Below, one piece after another: positions 43,491 to 54,563 of a DNA stretch of 64,000 nucleotides. Numbering within the stretch: position 1 is the stretch's first letter; every line of letters starts with the position of its first letter. The stretch covers positions 235,406,350 to 235,470,349 of the forward strand of contig CM066321.1 of assembly GCA_033807775.1 (NCBI GenBank). Direction: 5' to 3'. Both the position numbers and the translations under genes were made by a program. The notes under the pieces are model-generated. The model had not been told where the DNA came from. It saw only the letters and a list, made by a program, of their open reading frames with translations, and ran no database searches. This DNA comes from Saussurea involucrata (Eukaryota > Streptophyta > Magnoliopsida > Asterales > Asteraceae).

Positions 43491-45174
43491 GAATCAGAAG
43501 GATAGAAGGATGTGAAATGATCTATATTGTTGAACTTTTAGGTGTAAGCACATTCCGAAACGCTCAGAACTAAGATAACCAAATTCAGCAACATTTCAGA
43601 CTTCACATGATCCGAAAACTTCAACTTTGAGCAATCCAAATCCATATATGAGTGATTCGAAAACATCTTTGTCTTTCACAATGTAAAGTCAATCTTCTTC
43701 AATACAATCTTCATCTCTTTGACCTTGAATTGTCTTCGACATGAAATTGAATTAAACATTTCTCCCCCTTTTTTGATGACAGTGAGCATCATGATCATCA
43801 AAAACCATTTTCAATTTCAGTCGCGTCTCTGAGTATTACTAACAATCTCCTCCTTAATGAATAACCTTGCCCCCCCTCAAAATAAGAATTCTGGAGCAAT
43901 TTGTTTTCTCCCCCTGAAAGTATGCATATATTTCATTAAAAATATTCATTTCAAATACAGTGCATTAATGAAAACATTTATACAAGGAATATAAAATTCA
44001 TTGAACCACATTTTATAACTACTAACATTTGATCATTTGAAATCTTTACAAAAGAAATCCAACTTAATGAAGTATACCAAAATTTTCAATCAAATGAAAT
44101 CAAATGCATGCGTTTGGATTCAAAAACAAGACATCATTGCATATCAAGTTAAAAATTGTTGAGTTTCAACCCCTTTATTAAATCTATTTGGTGTGCTAGC
44201 ATGCGAAATATGATTAGCAACAAGCATATGCAATTCTAAAACATATAAGAATACTTTGCTCTACTCACACTATTTGTCCAAAATCAGGATTTTCACAAAT
44301 TTACGGGTTTATCGCGACTTTGTATTTTCCCAAGTTTCAAGAGATCTGTGCTCATTGGCATCTTTTGATTTTGTGCACATTGGCATCTTTTAATTTTGTG
44401 CTCATTGGCATCTTTTAATCAAAAAGTTTAGTAAGAATAAGATACACCGTTAAACATGACTTTCTATCTGGTTCTATAGCAGGATTTGGGTTAGCAGATC
44501 CCAGACCAGTTGGCCTTAGGTGCTAGGTGTCGAGCACCCCTTAGAACTTAATTTCCCAAACCAGAAAGGCCACATCGATATATCTTAAACCCATTTGTAC
44601 CAGTAGAACATGGCTTTCTATCTGGTTCTATAGCAGGATTTGGGTCAGCCAATCCCAGACCAGTTGATCTTAGGGACTAGGTGTCTAGCACCCCATAGGA
44701 CTTACTCTCGCAAACCAGAAAGGCCACATGTACAAACTTTCAAACTAAATGATTTTTATTTGTTTATTTGATGCATCGCAATCACTTGGTTATAAAAACA
44801 TAGTGCTTCCCCCATATTTTCGTTTCCATCCACCATTTTGAAAAATAGGCTTTTTGAGCATTATATTCTATATAAGTCCAGATTTACAAATTTTCGAGCA
44901 TTCAGCATAATTTCATTCATGTTTTGCTGACCTTTCGATTTATTTCAGAAATGAAAGTTGAAACAAATATAACTCAGATAATACAAAAATACTTGTAAAA
45001 TCACCCTTGACACACATTTTATTCATTGAATGAAAAATTGAGAATTTCATCTCATTGAATTAAACTTGTTAAGACTCAAACATTCAAAGCAGTAGAAGTA
45101 AAACATAATGCAATGTTACCTTTCACCACTTGTTCATTGAAAGAGAAAGATGTGACAGTTAAGGATATCACCTG
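43491..45174 (-). other. Element H2 non-coding region with assorted tandem repeats
   Basis: No ORF. It contains polypurine-like tracts on the sense strand (43765-43781 and 43908-43918), a 25 bp triple repeat at 44348-44422 around GTGCTCATTGGCATC, and a 154 bp tandem duplication at about 44455-44740 with TTTCTATCTGGTTC starting each copy (44461 and 44615). Confidence 0.75.
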
Positions 45175-45184
45175 AGAAGTATGA

Positions 45185-45395
45185 GTTCTAAACTGATTTG
45201 TTTAGAAGTCTTAGACTTTGAAGTACGGGTCTTGAACTGAATTGTTCAGAAGCCATAGTCGTTGAAGCACGGGTTTTGAACTGATATGTTCAAAAGCCAA
45301 AAACGTTGAAGCACGGGTCCTGAACTGATGTATTCAGAAACCAAAGACGTTGAAATCCGGGTTCTAAACTGATGTGTTTAGAAACCATAATTTCT
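45185..45395 (-). repeat. 44 bp array of inverted repeats with compensatory changes in H2
   Basis: Five units have AACTGA at 45191, 45235, 45279, 45323 and 45366. Each holds a six-base inverted repeat with a six-base loop: CTAAAC/GTTTAG, TTGAAC/GTTCAA and CTAAAC/GTTTAG are perfect, and two further units have one mismatch. Arms vary together between units. Confidence 0.82.
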
Positions 45396-45509
45396 TTGCT
45401 CCTCCTTAATGGTACAAGTACTCTTCTTAAAAAAATTCACCGCTTCTCTTCTGTTTTCAGTCATGTGTGTGGTATATATATTTCCAAATCAGCACAACAC
45501 ATGATGAAC
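45396..45509 (-). pseudogene. Element H2 remnant of the pol start
   Basis: Directly after the splice-acceptor-like CAG the sequence reads HHV, aligning with CHV at the start of element C pol. A decayed copy of the protease surround follows (...HMT..NRREAV near 45440). The rest of pol is absent. Confidence 0.5.
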
Positions 45510-45528
45510 CTGCAAAACAGATTAAGCA
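45510..45528 (-). promoter_or_regulatory. Candidate 3' splice site at the gag stop of H2
   Basis: On the - strand CTTAATCTGTTTTGCAG carries the TAA gag stop inside a branch-point-like word, followed by a T-rich run and CAG. Same phase and layout as in B1 and C. Confidence 0.55.
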
Positions 45529-47222
45529 GACTTTGGTACCCAACGGCACTTGGGTCCTAGTGTGTGAGGTGTAGATTTCTTAGAAGGAATACTATAAGTA
45601 CCGTACCAATAAGAAGTATAATCTTTATGTACAAAATCATTTGATCCACAGTAAGAACAACAGATTTTCTTATGTGCCAACCTAATCAGATGATTTGTAG
45701 AATAAACAAGATTAGGTGGAACAGAAGATTTACCTTTCGGAGCATTGTTCCTCTTTGCTTTTGATGTGGATGCAAATGATTTTGGTACATCTTTCTTTGG
45801 AACTGTTGTGCCTTTGACTCTCCATTCCATCTTCACATTTTTGAAGACTGGAACTTCTTCAGGTTTGGAAGTATTAACTTTAGGCACATTTGTTTTGTTA
45901 TCTGATTTATCAAGCAGAGGATTATAGAAGAGATTTGTTGAACGAATCTGATCTTTTGAGAAATCTGTGGATCTATTAAATTGTTTAGAAGGAATGTTTT
46001 TAACACTTGAACTTGAAGCAGTTTTAAAAGAACATTCAGAATCAATTGAATCAACAAATGGAGTCTGAAAGATAGAATTATGACTGGTCTGCTTTGAGAC
46101 ATCAAATTTAAAAATGACGTCTTCAATTTCTTTGACTTTGTTTATCAAAACATTTTTCTCTTTAGAAATTAGATCAAATTTCTTTTGGAGATCAGATTTG
46201 ATCAATTGATCCTTCATAATATCAGCTGATAAACCAGATAATCTTTTGGTAAGATTAAGAATCGCATCTTCAAAATATTAGCGTTCCGATTCAAAATCTT
46301 TTTCCAAAAACTTTCTTTTATCAGTAATCTCTTTGAAAATTTCCATAATTTTCTTTTTAAGGGTTTTACTTTCCTTTTCAAAGAGATTTTTCTTTTCCGT
46401 GAAATCTTTTCTTTCCTTTTCTAAAACATTTTCCAATTCGGAGATTTTCACGGAAAACTTAGAACTTTTAATCTCAAAAGATTTGCGTTCAGTTTCAAAT
46501 TTAGCTCTTTCTTTTTCGAGCTTGTCTTTTTCTAAAAATAAAACTTTCTCAAAGTCAGAAACTTGTTTTGAAAGTTTTATACAATTCAGCTCAGTCTCTT
46601 TCTTTTCTTGTTGAGACTTCTTTGACAAATCGGACAACTTTTGTATGAAAACTATTTCAAGTTGTTCTTTTTCTTTTGAAAAATTAGTTTCAAGAAGAAA
46701 AAGTTTTCTTTTCAGTTCAGCGTTTTCATTGTCCATACTTTTTTTATTCTCTTGAACTCTTTGTATTTGATCTCGTAGATATGAGTTCTCATTCTCTCTC
46801 TTGTCTTCAATGCTCTTCAGATCAGTATTTTCTTTTTGAAGAGTTGTTACTTTCTCTTGAAGTTTCCCGATTTGATCGTGCAGACTTGAGTTGTCTTTCT
46901 TTGCTTCAAGATCTGCAATATATACGTCAAGATCAGTAACTCTTTTAATAAGTTTATCATTTGAAGAAGAAATGTCTAAAATTTGTCTCTTCAGATTAGC
47001 ATTTTCTTCCTCCAATGCTTTGTTTAAAACAGGAAATGAAGGATTTGAAGTATTAGGTTTAACAAAAGTTTGCTTCAAACCTTCACTATCTAATTTAACA
47101 AGAATTTGTGGAGTTGGAGGTATTTCTGTTATAATAACTTGTTGCAAAATTTCATTATTTGATTTAACAGAAACTTTTGGAGTTGGAGGTATTTCTGTTA
47201 TAATAGTTTGCTTCAAAGCCAT
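45522..47222 (-). pseudogene. Element H2 gag-tail-like coiled-coil protein, one in-frame stop
   Basis: A 567-codon frame is interrupted once by TAA at 46278-46280. The N-terminus has a two-unit repeat around IITEIPPTP. Residues about 70-400 are almost uninterrupted coiled coil. The C-terminus has WRVKGTT, a Cys/His cluster (CSYC..DFVHKDY) and a final CRWVPKSA. The tail matches the end of element C gag (WRVKGT...PKWVPK). The UBN2-like N-terminal gag domain and the CCHC knuckle are absent, so this looks like only the extension part of a Sirevirus gag retained as a separate protein. A role in particle assembly with a partner gag is speculation. Confidence 0.75.
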
Positions 47223-47406
47223 TTCTCTCTTTGAATTGCTAGATATTGATCTTTCAGAAAATCAAGCAGAAAGTGTATAAAATACACAATTGAAAAAAAA
47301 ATTATATAAAATTTTTTCTTGAAAAGCTCTTAAAATGTATGAAAAACACTATAGAAAAAATTTCGGAATAAAAAATTTTCTCTAAAAACTCCTTTTTTTT
47401 AAACAG
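47223..47406 (-). other. Element H2 leader next to its ORF
   Basis: AT-rich, with runs of A and T. No ORF or repeat is seen. Confidence 0.5.
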
Positions 47407-47605
47407 CACGATTTCGGATCAAGAAGGATTCGAAATCAATGGATTCGGACCAAGAAGGGTTCGAAATCCTTGGTTTCGGTTCCTTAAGGGTTCAAAATCC
47501 TTGGTTTCGGTTCCTTAAGGGTTCGAAATCCTTGGTTTCGTATCCTTAAGGGTTCGAAATCCTTGGTTTCGGTTCCTTAAGGGTTCGAGATCCTTGGTTT
47601 CGTAT
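47407..47605 (-). repeat. 31 bp-phased array in the H2 5' leader
   Basis: GGGTTCGAAATCC-type units start at 47426 (diverged), 47457, 47488, 47519, 47550 and 47581, all 31 bp apart, until B1 interrupts. The word GGTTTCG/TTCGAA is that of the array near the 3' end. Confidence 0.93.
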
Positions 47606-48570
47606 TGTTGATCCAAACCCTCAGTGATTTGATAATGACCCTCTCTTATATACTTAGTGAAAATTGTAAGTAAACCATATGTATCAGAGTTTCACTATCG
47701 CTGATAAGTACTAAGATCTTCCAGTACCGCTGATAGGAACTCTCGCTCTTTAAATTAAACATTCAGCGAACACTGTTCACCATTAATGTTCTGAGTCTGT
47801 TCAGTCATTATGATGATCGCTGATAAGTTAGTTGTTTACTTATGATCCCTGAAGACAAGTTTCACGTCAACAAAGGTTCTACGCTGAAGTCGAAGATCAA
47901 GCTCAAGAACCAGCGACAAGTCTCCTAATGAACTGATGCGGATCAGCGAAGACTCAGATTTGTCCACTCAACGTGAAGTATCAAGTACAAGACTTCAGCT
48001 ATCGCTGAACTTTATCATTCGCTGAATAGAAAATGATAATCGTTGAATCAACGAAAGCTGATCATGAAGTCCTCCGTACAAAGTACTTTTGTCTTAACCT
48101 CCCTTGCACGACTCCGTACGAAATGTCAGAAAAGAACCTCCGAAAATCTGAAATCGTACAACCACTCTGATACTACACTGTTCATCCTTACGGCTACTAA
48201 GGTTGTCATCAAAAGTCAATGACATGCAACCAACCAGCTGATGACACGTGTAAAGTATATACTGACTTGCATTAAATGCATGCAGTATATAAAGAGATGA
48301 ACTCACTTCATTTGAAGTAACTTGCTAACTCTGGACAAGTTCAAATCTCTTATCTCAGATAGGTTATTATTAGTAATTTCCTTATCTCTCTTAGTGCAAG
48401 AAACCTTAGTGTTCCAACTTGTTTAGATTTAGGTTTATCCTTAATCTTGTTTCCGCAACAAGCTGTAAATTGTTAATGATTTATCAATGAACAATTTAGA
48501 AAAGTAAAATCTGTGTGTTTGTATTCAACCCCCCCCTTCTACAAACTTGTATAGGCCTTCGGGACCAACA
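47606..48570 (+). repeat. Element B1 5' LTR
   Basis: 965 bp, TGTTGATCC...GACCAACA. CACGTG at 48245 and TATATAAAG at 48286. Family words such as TATCGCTGATA occur at several places (for example 47696 and 47818). Nearly the same as the B' LTR apart from the poly-C length. Confidence 0.95.
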
Positions 48571-48572
48571 AG

Positions 48573-48584
48573 TGGTATCAGAGC
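48573..48584 (+). other. Element B1 primer binding site
   Basis: TGGTATCAGAGC, complementary to initiator tRNA-Met, two bases after the LTR. Confidence 0.9.
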
Positions 48585-48650
48585 AGATTTGTTTAATCTC
48601 ATAAACAAGATCTAATCTAAGATATTTCTCTTCCTTGCTATTATCTGAAA

Positions 48651-51066
48651 ATGGCCACCAATACAAACACAAATTATATAGACAATGGTTCTCTTGCAAA
48701 ACCCCCTAGATTTTCCAGAGATAACTTCAACTTATGGAAAAATAGGATGACACTCTTCTTAGAAGGTGTAGACCCTACTATGCCTTACTATATTGAGAAT
48801 GGTCCATTCATCCCTGTAAGATTTGATGCTGCAGTTCCAGGCACTGAGAATAGACCTGCTATTCCAGAAAGGCTGGTACCTAAAGAAATCCATCAATGGA
48901 CTGATGAAGATAAGAAGAAAGTGGCTATAGATACAAAAGCCAGATCCATACTATCCATGGCTCTTCCTGACGAAGTCTACCATTCCGTCATGAATCTGAA
49001 AACATCAAAAGCCATGTGGGACACAATATGTGTTCAGTATGAAGGAACGTCTGAAGTCCAGGACTCAAGAAAGATCAACCTGGTAAGACAATACGAAAGC
49101 TTCATTTCTGGTAAGAATGAAACTCTCTCTGAAGTTCACCAACGTTTTAATTGTTTAATTATAGATCTGAAAACTGTTGGTAAGGAATATTCTAACTTTG
49201 AAGTGCTGACAAAGTTTCTAGAATGTTTACCTGAAAGCTGGGACAATTATTCCATGTGTCTCAAGCTGTCAAAGGATCTAAGATCAATGACCCTTGCTAC
49301 CTTATATGGCACGTTGCTGAATCATGAGCAATCAAGCCATCTTAAGAAGAATCTTGTAAAAGATTCCAAAAGCACCCCTGTTGCTTTAATCTCCGAGGAA
49401 CCTTCTACTCAGCGACCCTCGGTCACTATCACTGAGTTAGAGAGTAACTCTGAAAGTTCATCAGATTCTGATTTTTCAGATGATGAATCCTTGGCTCTCC
49501 TAACCAAAAAGTTCAGGAGATTTGCCAAGAAGAAAATGTTTAGAAAGAACAAACCTCTTTCCATAGCTGACAAGCCTAAATCATCAGTTTTTGTTGATAA
49601 GGCTACTGCTACTTGTTTTAACTGCGAAAAGATAGGACATTTTGCTAATGAGTGCAGGTCTAAGAAAGTGTCTAGACCCTCAGCTTTTACAAAGAAATCC
49701 TTTGTTCCAAGGAATAAAGATGACAAATACTCAAAGCTGAAAGACAAATATTCGAAGCTGAAAAGCTTTAAGAAGAAAGGAAAAGGCCTAATGGCTGACT
49801 ATGATTGGGCTGCTTCTGATGAAGAAGCATCATCATCTGATTCTGAAGATGATGAAGCAAATCAATTTCTCATGGCCAAGATTGAAGAAGAGGAAGAAAG
49901 ATCAGACATTCCCTCCACTTCAACCTCTGCTATTCAGGTATCACCTTCTTTCTTTACCAATATTGCAAATATTGATGAAGCCGATAGTCTCCGTAAAATC
50001 GATCTCTTGACTAGAAGTTTATATGAAGCCATGGACGGCAAAACTGTGGTTGAAAACCAAAATCTTGATCTTGCTGAAAAGCTTAAAAACTGCCACCTTC
50101 AAATAGAAAAGCTTTCTAAAATTGAAGAAGATTTTAAAGATCAAGTATATTTAAATCAACTAGTCAAAATCGAACGAGCAGAAGCTATCGCTGCATTAGA
50201 GGCTGAAAAAAGCTACTGTTGAAGGATGGTGTAATTCTTCAACAAAGATCACTGAGATAATTAAGGCTCAGATTCCTCTGAGTGATAAACGTGGTCTGGG
50301 TTATAAATATGATACTCCAAAACCAACCACTGAACGTTCAATGCTTAAATTTGGAACGTTCGTATCCTCAGTCGCTGACACTTCATCATCTCAGTGCTCA
50401 TCGTCCATTACACCAATCCCTGAGGAAACTCCTACCTCCTCAAAAGGAAAGGAGAAAATGGTTTATTCAAAATCTACCTCTGTCTCTAAAGACAAAGGTA
50501 AAGGAATTGTTATTTATCAAAATCCTCATAAGGGTACTTTAGTACCAAAGCTGAATGCTTCTAAAGCTTCAGTGACCCATCCCTCTGGATCAAAGAAGCT
50601 GATCTCTGGATCTATTCAGAGATCTACTCCTAGACTCAGAGTGGATATCCTTGGTAAGAAATCTGAAGAACTGAATGTTCGTTCCATTTCTAAAGCCAAT
50701 AGTTTACTTGGTGCTGGCACTTCTAATTCAAAATTAAAATCTCAGCATTCAAATGGTCCTAGAACTACTTTTAGCTATAGGAAATGTTATCACTGTGGAC
50801 TCACTGATCATATTGCTAGTAAGTGCCCCACAGCCACCAAAGCTGAAAAGATAGCTAAGGTGAAGATTGCCCCCAAGGCAAAGAAGACCAACCCTGGTGC
50901 AAATCAGGTCAAGGTGAATTCTACCATTGAGGTTAAGAAATTAACCAAAGTGAAGAAAGACAAAGCTGAATCTTCAAATGCTGCGAAGACCGCTGAACCT
51001 TCCATTCCAACTACTTCCACTGACAAACGTGTTTACATGGTTAAGTGGGTACCCAAGAAAAACTAA
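48651..51066 (+). pseudogene. gag: Element B1 gag, one frameshift
   Basis: The frame opens MATNTNTNY at 48651 and runs to a TGA at 50222. The continuation lies in the +1 frame to 51066, so an extra A in the A-run near 50206-50211 is the likely cause. Domains: UBN2-like gag (about residues 20-230), CCHC knuckle CFNCEKIGHFANEC (about 322), acidic/Ser stretches, a short coil, then after the frameshift a basic Ser/Pro/Lys-rich region, a second knuckle CYHCGLTDHIASKC and the tail MVKWVPKKN. The tail parallels gag of C and H2. The B' copy has no frameshift in the part it shares. Confidence 0.88.
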
Positions 51067-51085
51067 TCTTCCTTTGTAAATGCAG
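51064..51085 (+). promoter_or_regulatory. Candidate 3' splice site at the gag stop of B1
   Basis: The gag stop TAA lies in CTAAT, followed by CTTCCTTTGTAAATGCAG. Pol reads on from 51086 in phase 0. Matches C and H2 in layout. Confidence 0.55.
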
Positions 51086-52845
51086 GTTAAGAAGGGTATC
51101 TGGTATCTCGATAGCGGATGCTCTAGACACATGACTGGAAAGAAAAACCCGCTCGCTGAATACAAAGAAGAGAAAGGTCCCTCTGTGACTTTCGGTGGAA
51201 ATAGAAAAGGACACACCCGAGGGTATGGTGTACTTTCAAATGGTACAACCTCCTTCAGAAGAGTCGCATATGTTGAAGGGATGAAGCATAATCTTCTAAG
51301 CATCAGTCAGCTTTGCGACATGGATAACAAAGTAATTTTTACTAAGGACTCCTGCTTTGTCTCTGACAAAAAGGAGAAGATAGCTCTCAGCGGTTATCGT
51401 TTGGAAAATGTTTATGTAATAAACATGGACTCAACAACCACTGAGAACTCCTGTTTCTTCTCAAAGGCCTCATCTGATGTCAACTGACTATGGCATAAGA
51501 GGCTCTCTCATCTAAATTTCAATACACTGAACACTCTTTCGTCAAAAGAGTTAGTCACTGGTCTACCTCAGCATTCATACGCCAAAGAGTCTTTATGTTC
51601 AGCGTGTGAAAAAGGGAAGCAGACCAAAGCAAGTTTTAAATCAAAGCAAGTTTCTTCAGTGTCATCTCCTCTACAACTACTCCATATGGATTTGTTTGGC
51701 CCTGTTAACAAACAATCCATCGCTGGAAAGAAATATACGCTGGTCATAGTTGATGAATTATCTCGCTTCACTTGGGTAATGTTTCTCCGTTCTAAGAGTG
51801 ACACCCCTGAAGAACTCATCACCTTTGTTCGGAAGATGGAAACTCGGAACAATATGACTGTTCGCTCAATAAGGAGTGATCATGGAACTGAATTCAAAAA
51901 CAGTTCTCTTGATTCCTTCCTTGAGAGTAAGGGTATTTCTCACAACTTTTCGTCAGTGAGAACACCGCAACAAAATGGAGTCGCTGAAAGAAGAAATAGA
52001 ACAATTATTGAAGCCGCACGTTCAATGCTCAGCGATTCTCACCTGCCTACTCAGTTTTGGGCAGAAGCTGTCAACACTGCTTGTTTTACGCAAAACAGGT
52101 CGCTGATAGTTAAAAGATTCAAAAAGACAGCCTATGAACTCTTTCATGGGAGAAAGCCTTCAATCAGCTTTCTTCACATCTTTGGATGTCAGTGTTTCAT
52201 ACTGAACAACAGAGATGTCCTTGGAAAGTTTGATCCTAAGGCTGATGATGGAATCTTTCTTGGATACTCCTCAGTTTCCAAAGCCTTCAGAGTCTTCAAT
52301 CGAAGAAGACAAACTGTAGAAGAAACTATTCACGTCACGTTTGACGAATCCCGTTCAGCGAACTCTAAACCGAACGCTGATACAGAAGTACTGAATCAAT
52401 GGATGTTTTCTCATCTTGGTGATTCAAAAGATATTCCCACTCCTCATGCTCATCAGGAAGATGATAGTCCCACTATCATTCCAAACATGTAGAATAGTGA
52501 AGCTGAAACATAATGGGTCTCAGTTGTTCCTATAAACACTATACCTGCAGTTGATCAAAATGTCTCAGACATTCCATCTATTTCTCAGCAATCAGTGAAT
52601 GAAGTGACAAATGCAAACATTCCTCTCTTAGCTGATAATCCAGAAGTAGCTGAAGCCTCATCTTCAGTTTCTCCAGTTCAGACTGAGTCAGCGACGTATG
52701 CTCCGGCTCAGCGATGGACTGTAAATCACCCAATCGATCAAATTCTTGGTGATCCAAACGCTGGTATTCAGACTCGTAGAAGTGCAGGTAATATTTGTTT
52801 ATTTGTTAACTTTATTTCTCTAACTGAACCAAAGAAAATAGATGA
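51086..52845 (+). pseudogene. pol: Element B1 pol, part 1: protease and integrase
   Basis: Protease YLDSGCSRHMTG at the start, GAG-pre-integrase LWHKRLSHLNF, integrase zinc CSACEKGK, and a core with MDLFGPV, RSDHGTEFKN, QNGVAERRNRT. In-frame stops are at 51485-51487 (where relatives have Trp) and 52490-52492, and another TAA follows about 20 bases later. The segment ends at 52845, where element D is inserted, just before the RT. Confidence 0.9.
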
Positions 52846-54563
52846 TGTAACACCCCAAAACAGGGGTTAACAAAAACTTCCATAAAACGGAAGAGTGGTA
52901 CACATTACTAAAGTAAAAGTATACCAAATTAACATTACATAATCATTAATACAAGGATTTAGTTAATTATAACTACTATTGGACCACTAGCTTATTTGAT
53001 CACTACTATAGCAATCAAATATCAAAAGAATGCCGGAAAGTTCTATCATCAATCTTCCAATCTTTATCTCTCTAACAATGATCCCATGTTCACAACCCCG
53101 TTCTAGACCTTCTTGTCCGGAACCACTAAAATCTGTAATACATAAAACACATAACAAGTGTTAGGCTTTTAAAGCCTAAGTGAGATTTACACATAGCACA
53201 TAGAGCATAATCATAACATGTAGGAATAACAATTCGATACATTCACAAATTGGATTCCATGGAGAAGGTCCATATCGCTACCCAGTTACATCATAATCGA
53301 AGATATACCTTGATCGGTACCCCACGGTATTGTCACAAGGCATAACACAACGGAAAACCCCACGGTATCCGAAGGTATGAATCAATTACACTTACCCCAC
53401 GGTGTGTAAGAATATATCCCCCAATGCCTACTAGGTGCTCCTCCAATTATGTGAATACCAAATATGTTAATCCAAATAACATTCAAAGCATATTTAACAC
53501 TTAACAATGGTCCAACCATTTAACATAATCAATACTACTTCCATGTAGTTCATATACATCCATATGTATCAAATCATATTCTATATGACATCAATAATAA
53601 ACATCCATGTTTACAATTCAATAATAAGTCCATTTTGACCATTAAGCCATCATTACTTCATTAAGACATATATTAAGCCATCATCAAGATCACATACTAT
53701 TGATATATAATCAAAGCCAAACTCTTAGCACCAACATTTAACATGGCATACTAAGTAATAAACACAATTAATCCACCATAACTTACTTGAACTCTTCTTG
53801 TTTCCCTCTTAACCATTAAGAGCTTATTAATCAAAATTTCTCATTATCAATACCAAAATCAAGATAAAGAATTGTAGTAAAGTATAATACAATCAATTAG
53901 ATACAAGTTACTCACCTCAAACCTTCAATTGATATAACCCTAACTTGAAGACTTGAACTCAATCACTTCCAACAAGATGAAATGAAGATATGTTGCCCTA
54001 AATGGAATTAATTGGTAAGATTCATCTACTAATTGCTTAAATTGGATTTGGAATAAGAGAAGTGGATTTACCTTAGGTTTAGATGAAGAATTCGTATGAA
54101 GCAGAGCAAAATAATCGGACTTGAGAGTTCTAAAATGAGAGAATACTGATTAAGAACCAAGGGGTGGGTTTTAACCCCCTTTCAACACGTCAGGTGCTCG
54201 GCGCCAGCGCCCGCGCCAGTGCATCGGCGCCACCATCCGCGCCAACCTCTGTTTGTTTGCTTCTCATTTTCCACTAATTTGGCCGTAACTTCTTCGTTAG
54301 AACTCCGTTTTTGCTCCGGAAAGAACCGTTGGACTCGTATTCAAATTACCCATCCAACTAATCCATAAAATCTAATATTTAACTTTGTCATCTATTTTTC
54401 ATTAATTTCCTTAAGGAATAAACTTACGAATTTCTATCGGAAGTTCTCAAATAACAAGTAACAATCACGGAAATTACTTAGGAAATCAATTATAATTTAA
54501 AAAGTCAAAATATAAAGAAATATTAGGACTATTATTACTCACAAGGATTTTCCGGGTGTTACA
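52846..54563 (-). repeat. Element D 3' LTR
   Basis: 1718 bp. A perfect hairpin TTAGGCTTTTAAAGCCTAA lies at 53161-53179, followed by GTGAG on the + strand. A GC-rich block of repeated GGCGCC/GCGCC words lies at 54196-54245. Confidence 0.95.

Larger units (their letters stand above)
42777..47605 (-). mobile_element. Element H2: non-autonomous Sirevirus-like copia element, 3' part
   Basis: On the - strand it ends with a 243 bp 3' LTR (43019-42777) preceded by a polypurine tract. It carries one long gag-tail-like ORF (47222-45522), a short pol-start remnant, and about 2.4 kb of non-coding tandem repeats. There is no RT or integrase. Its 5' leader is interrupted at 47605 by B1, and its 5' LTR should lie right of B1. 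It shares LTR sequence with solo LTR H1. Confidence 0.88.
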
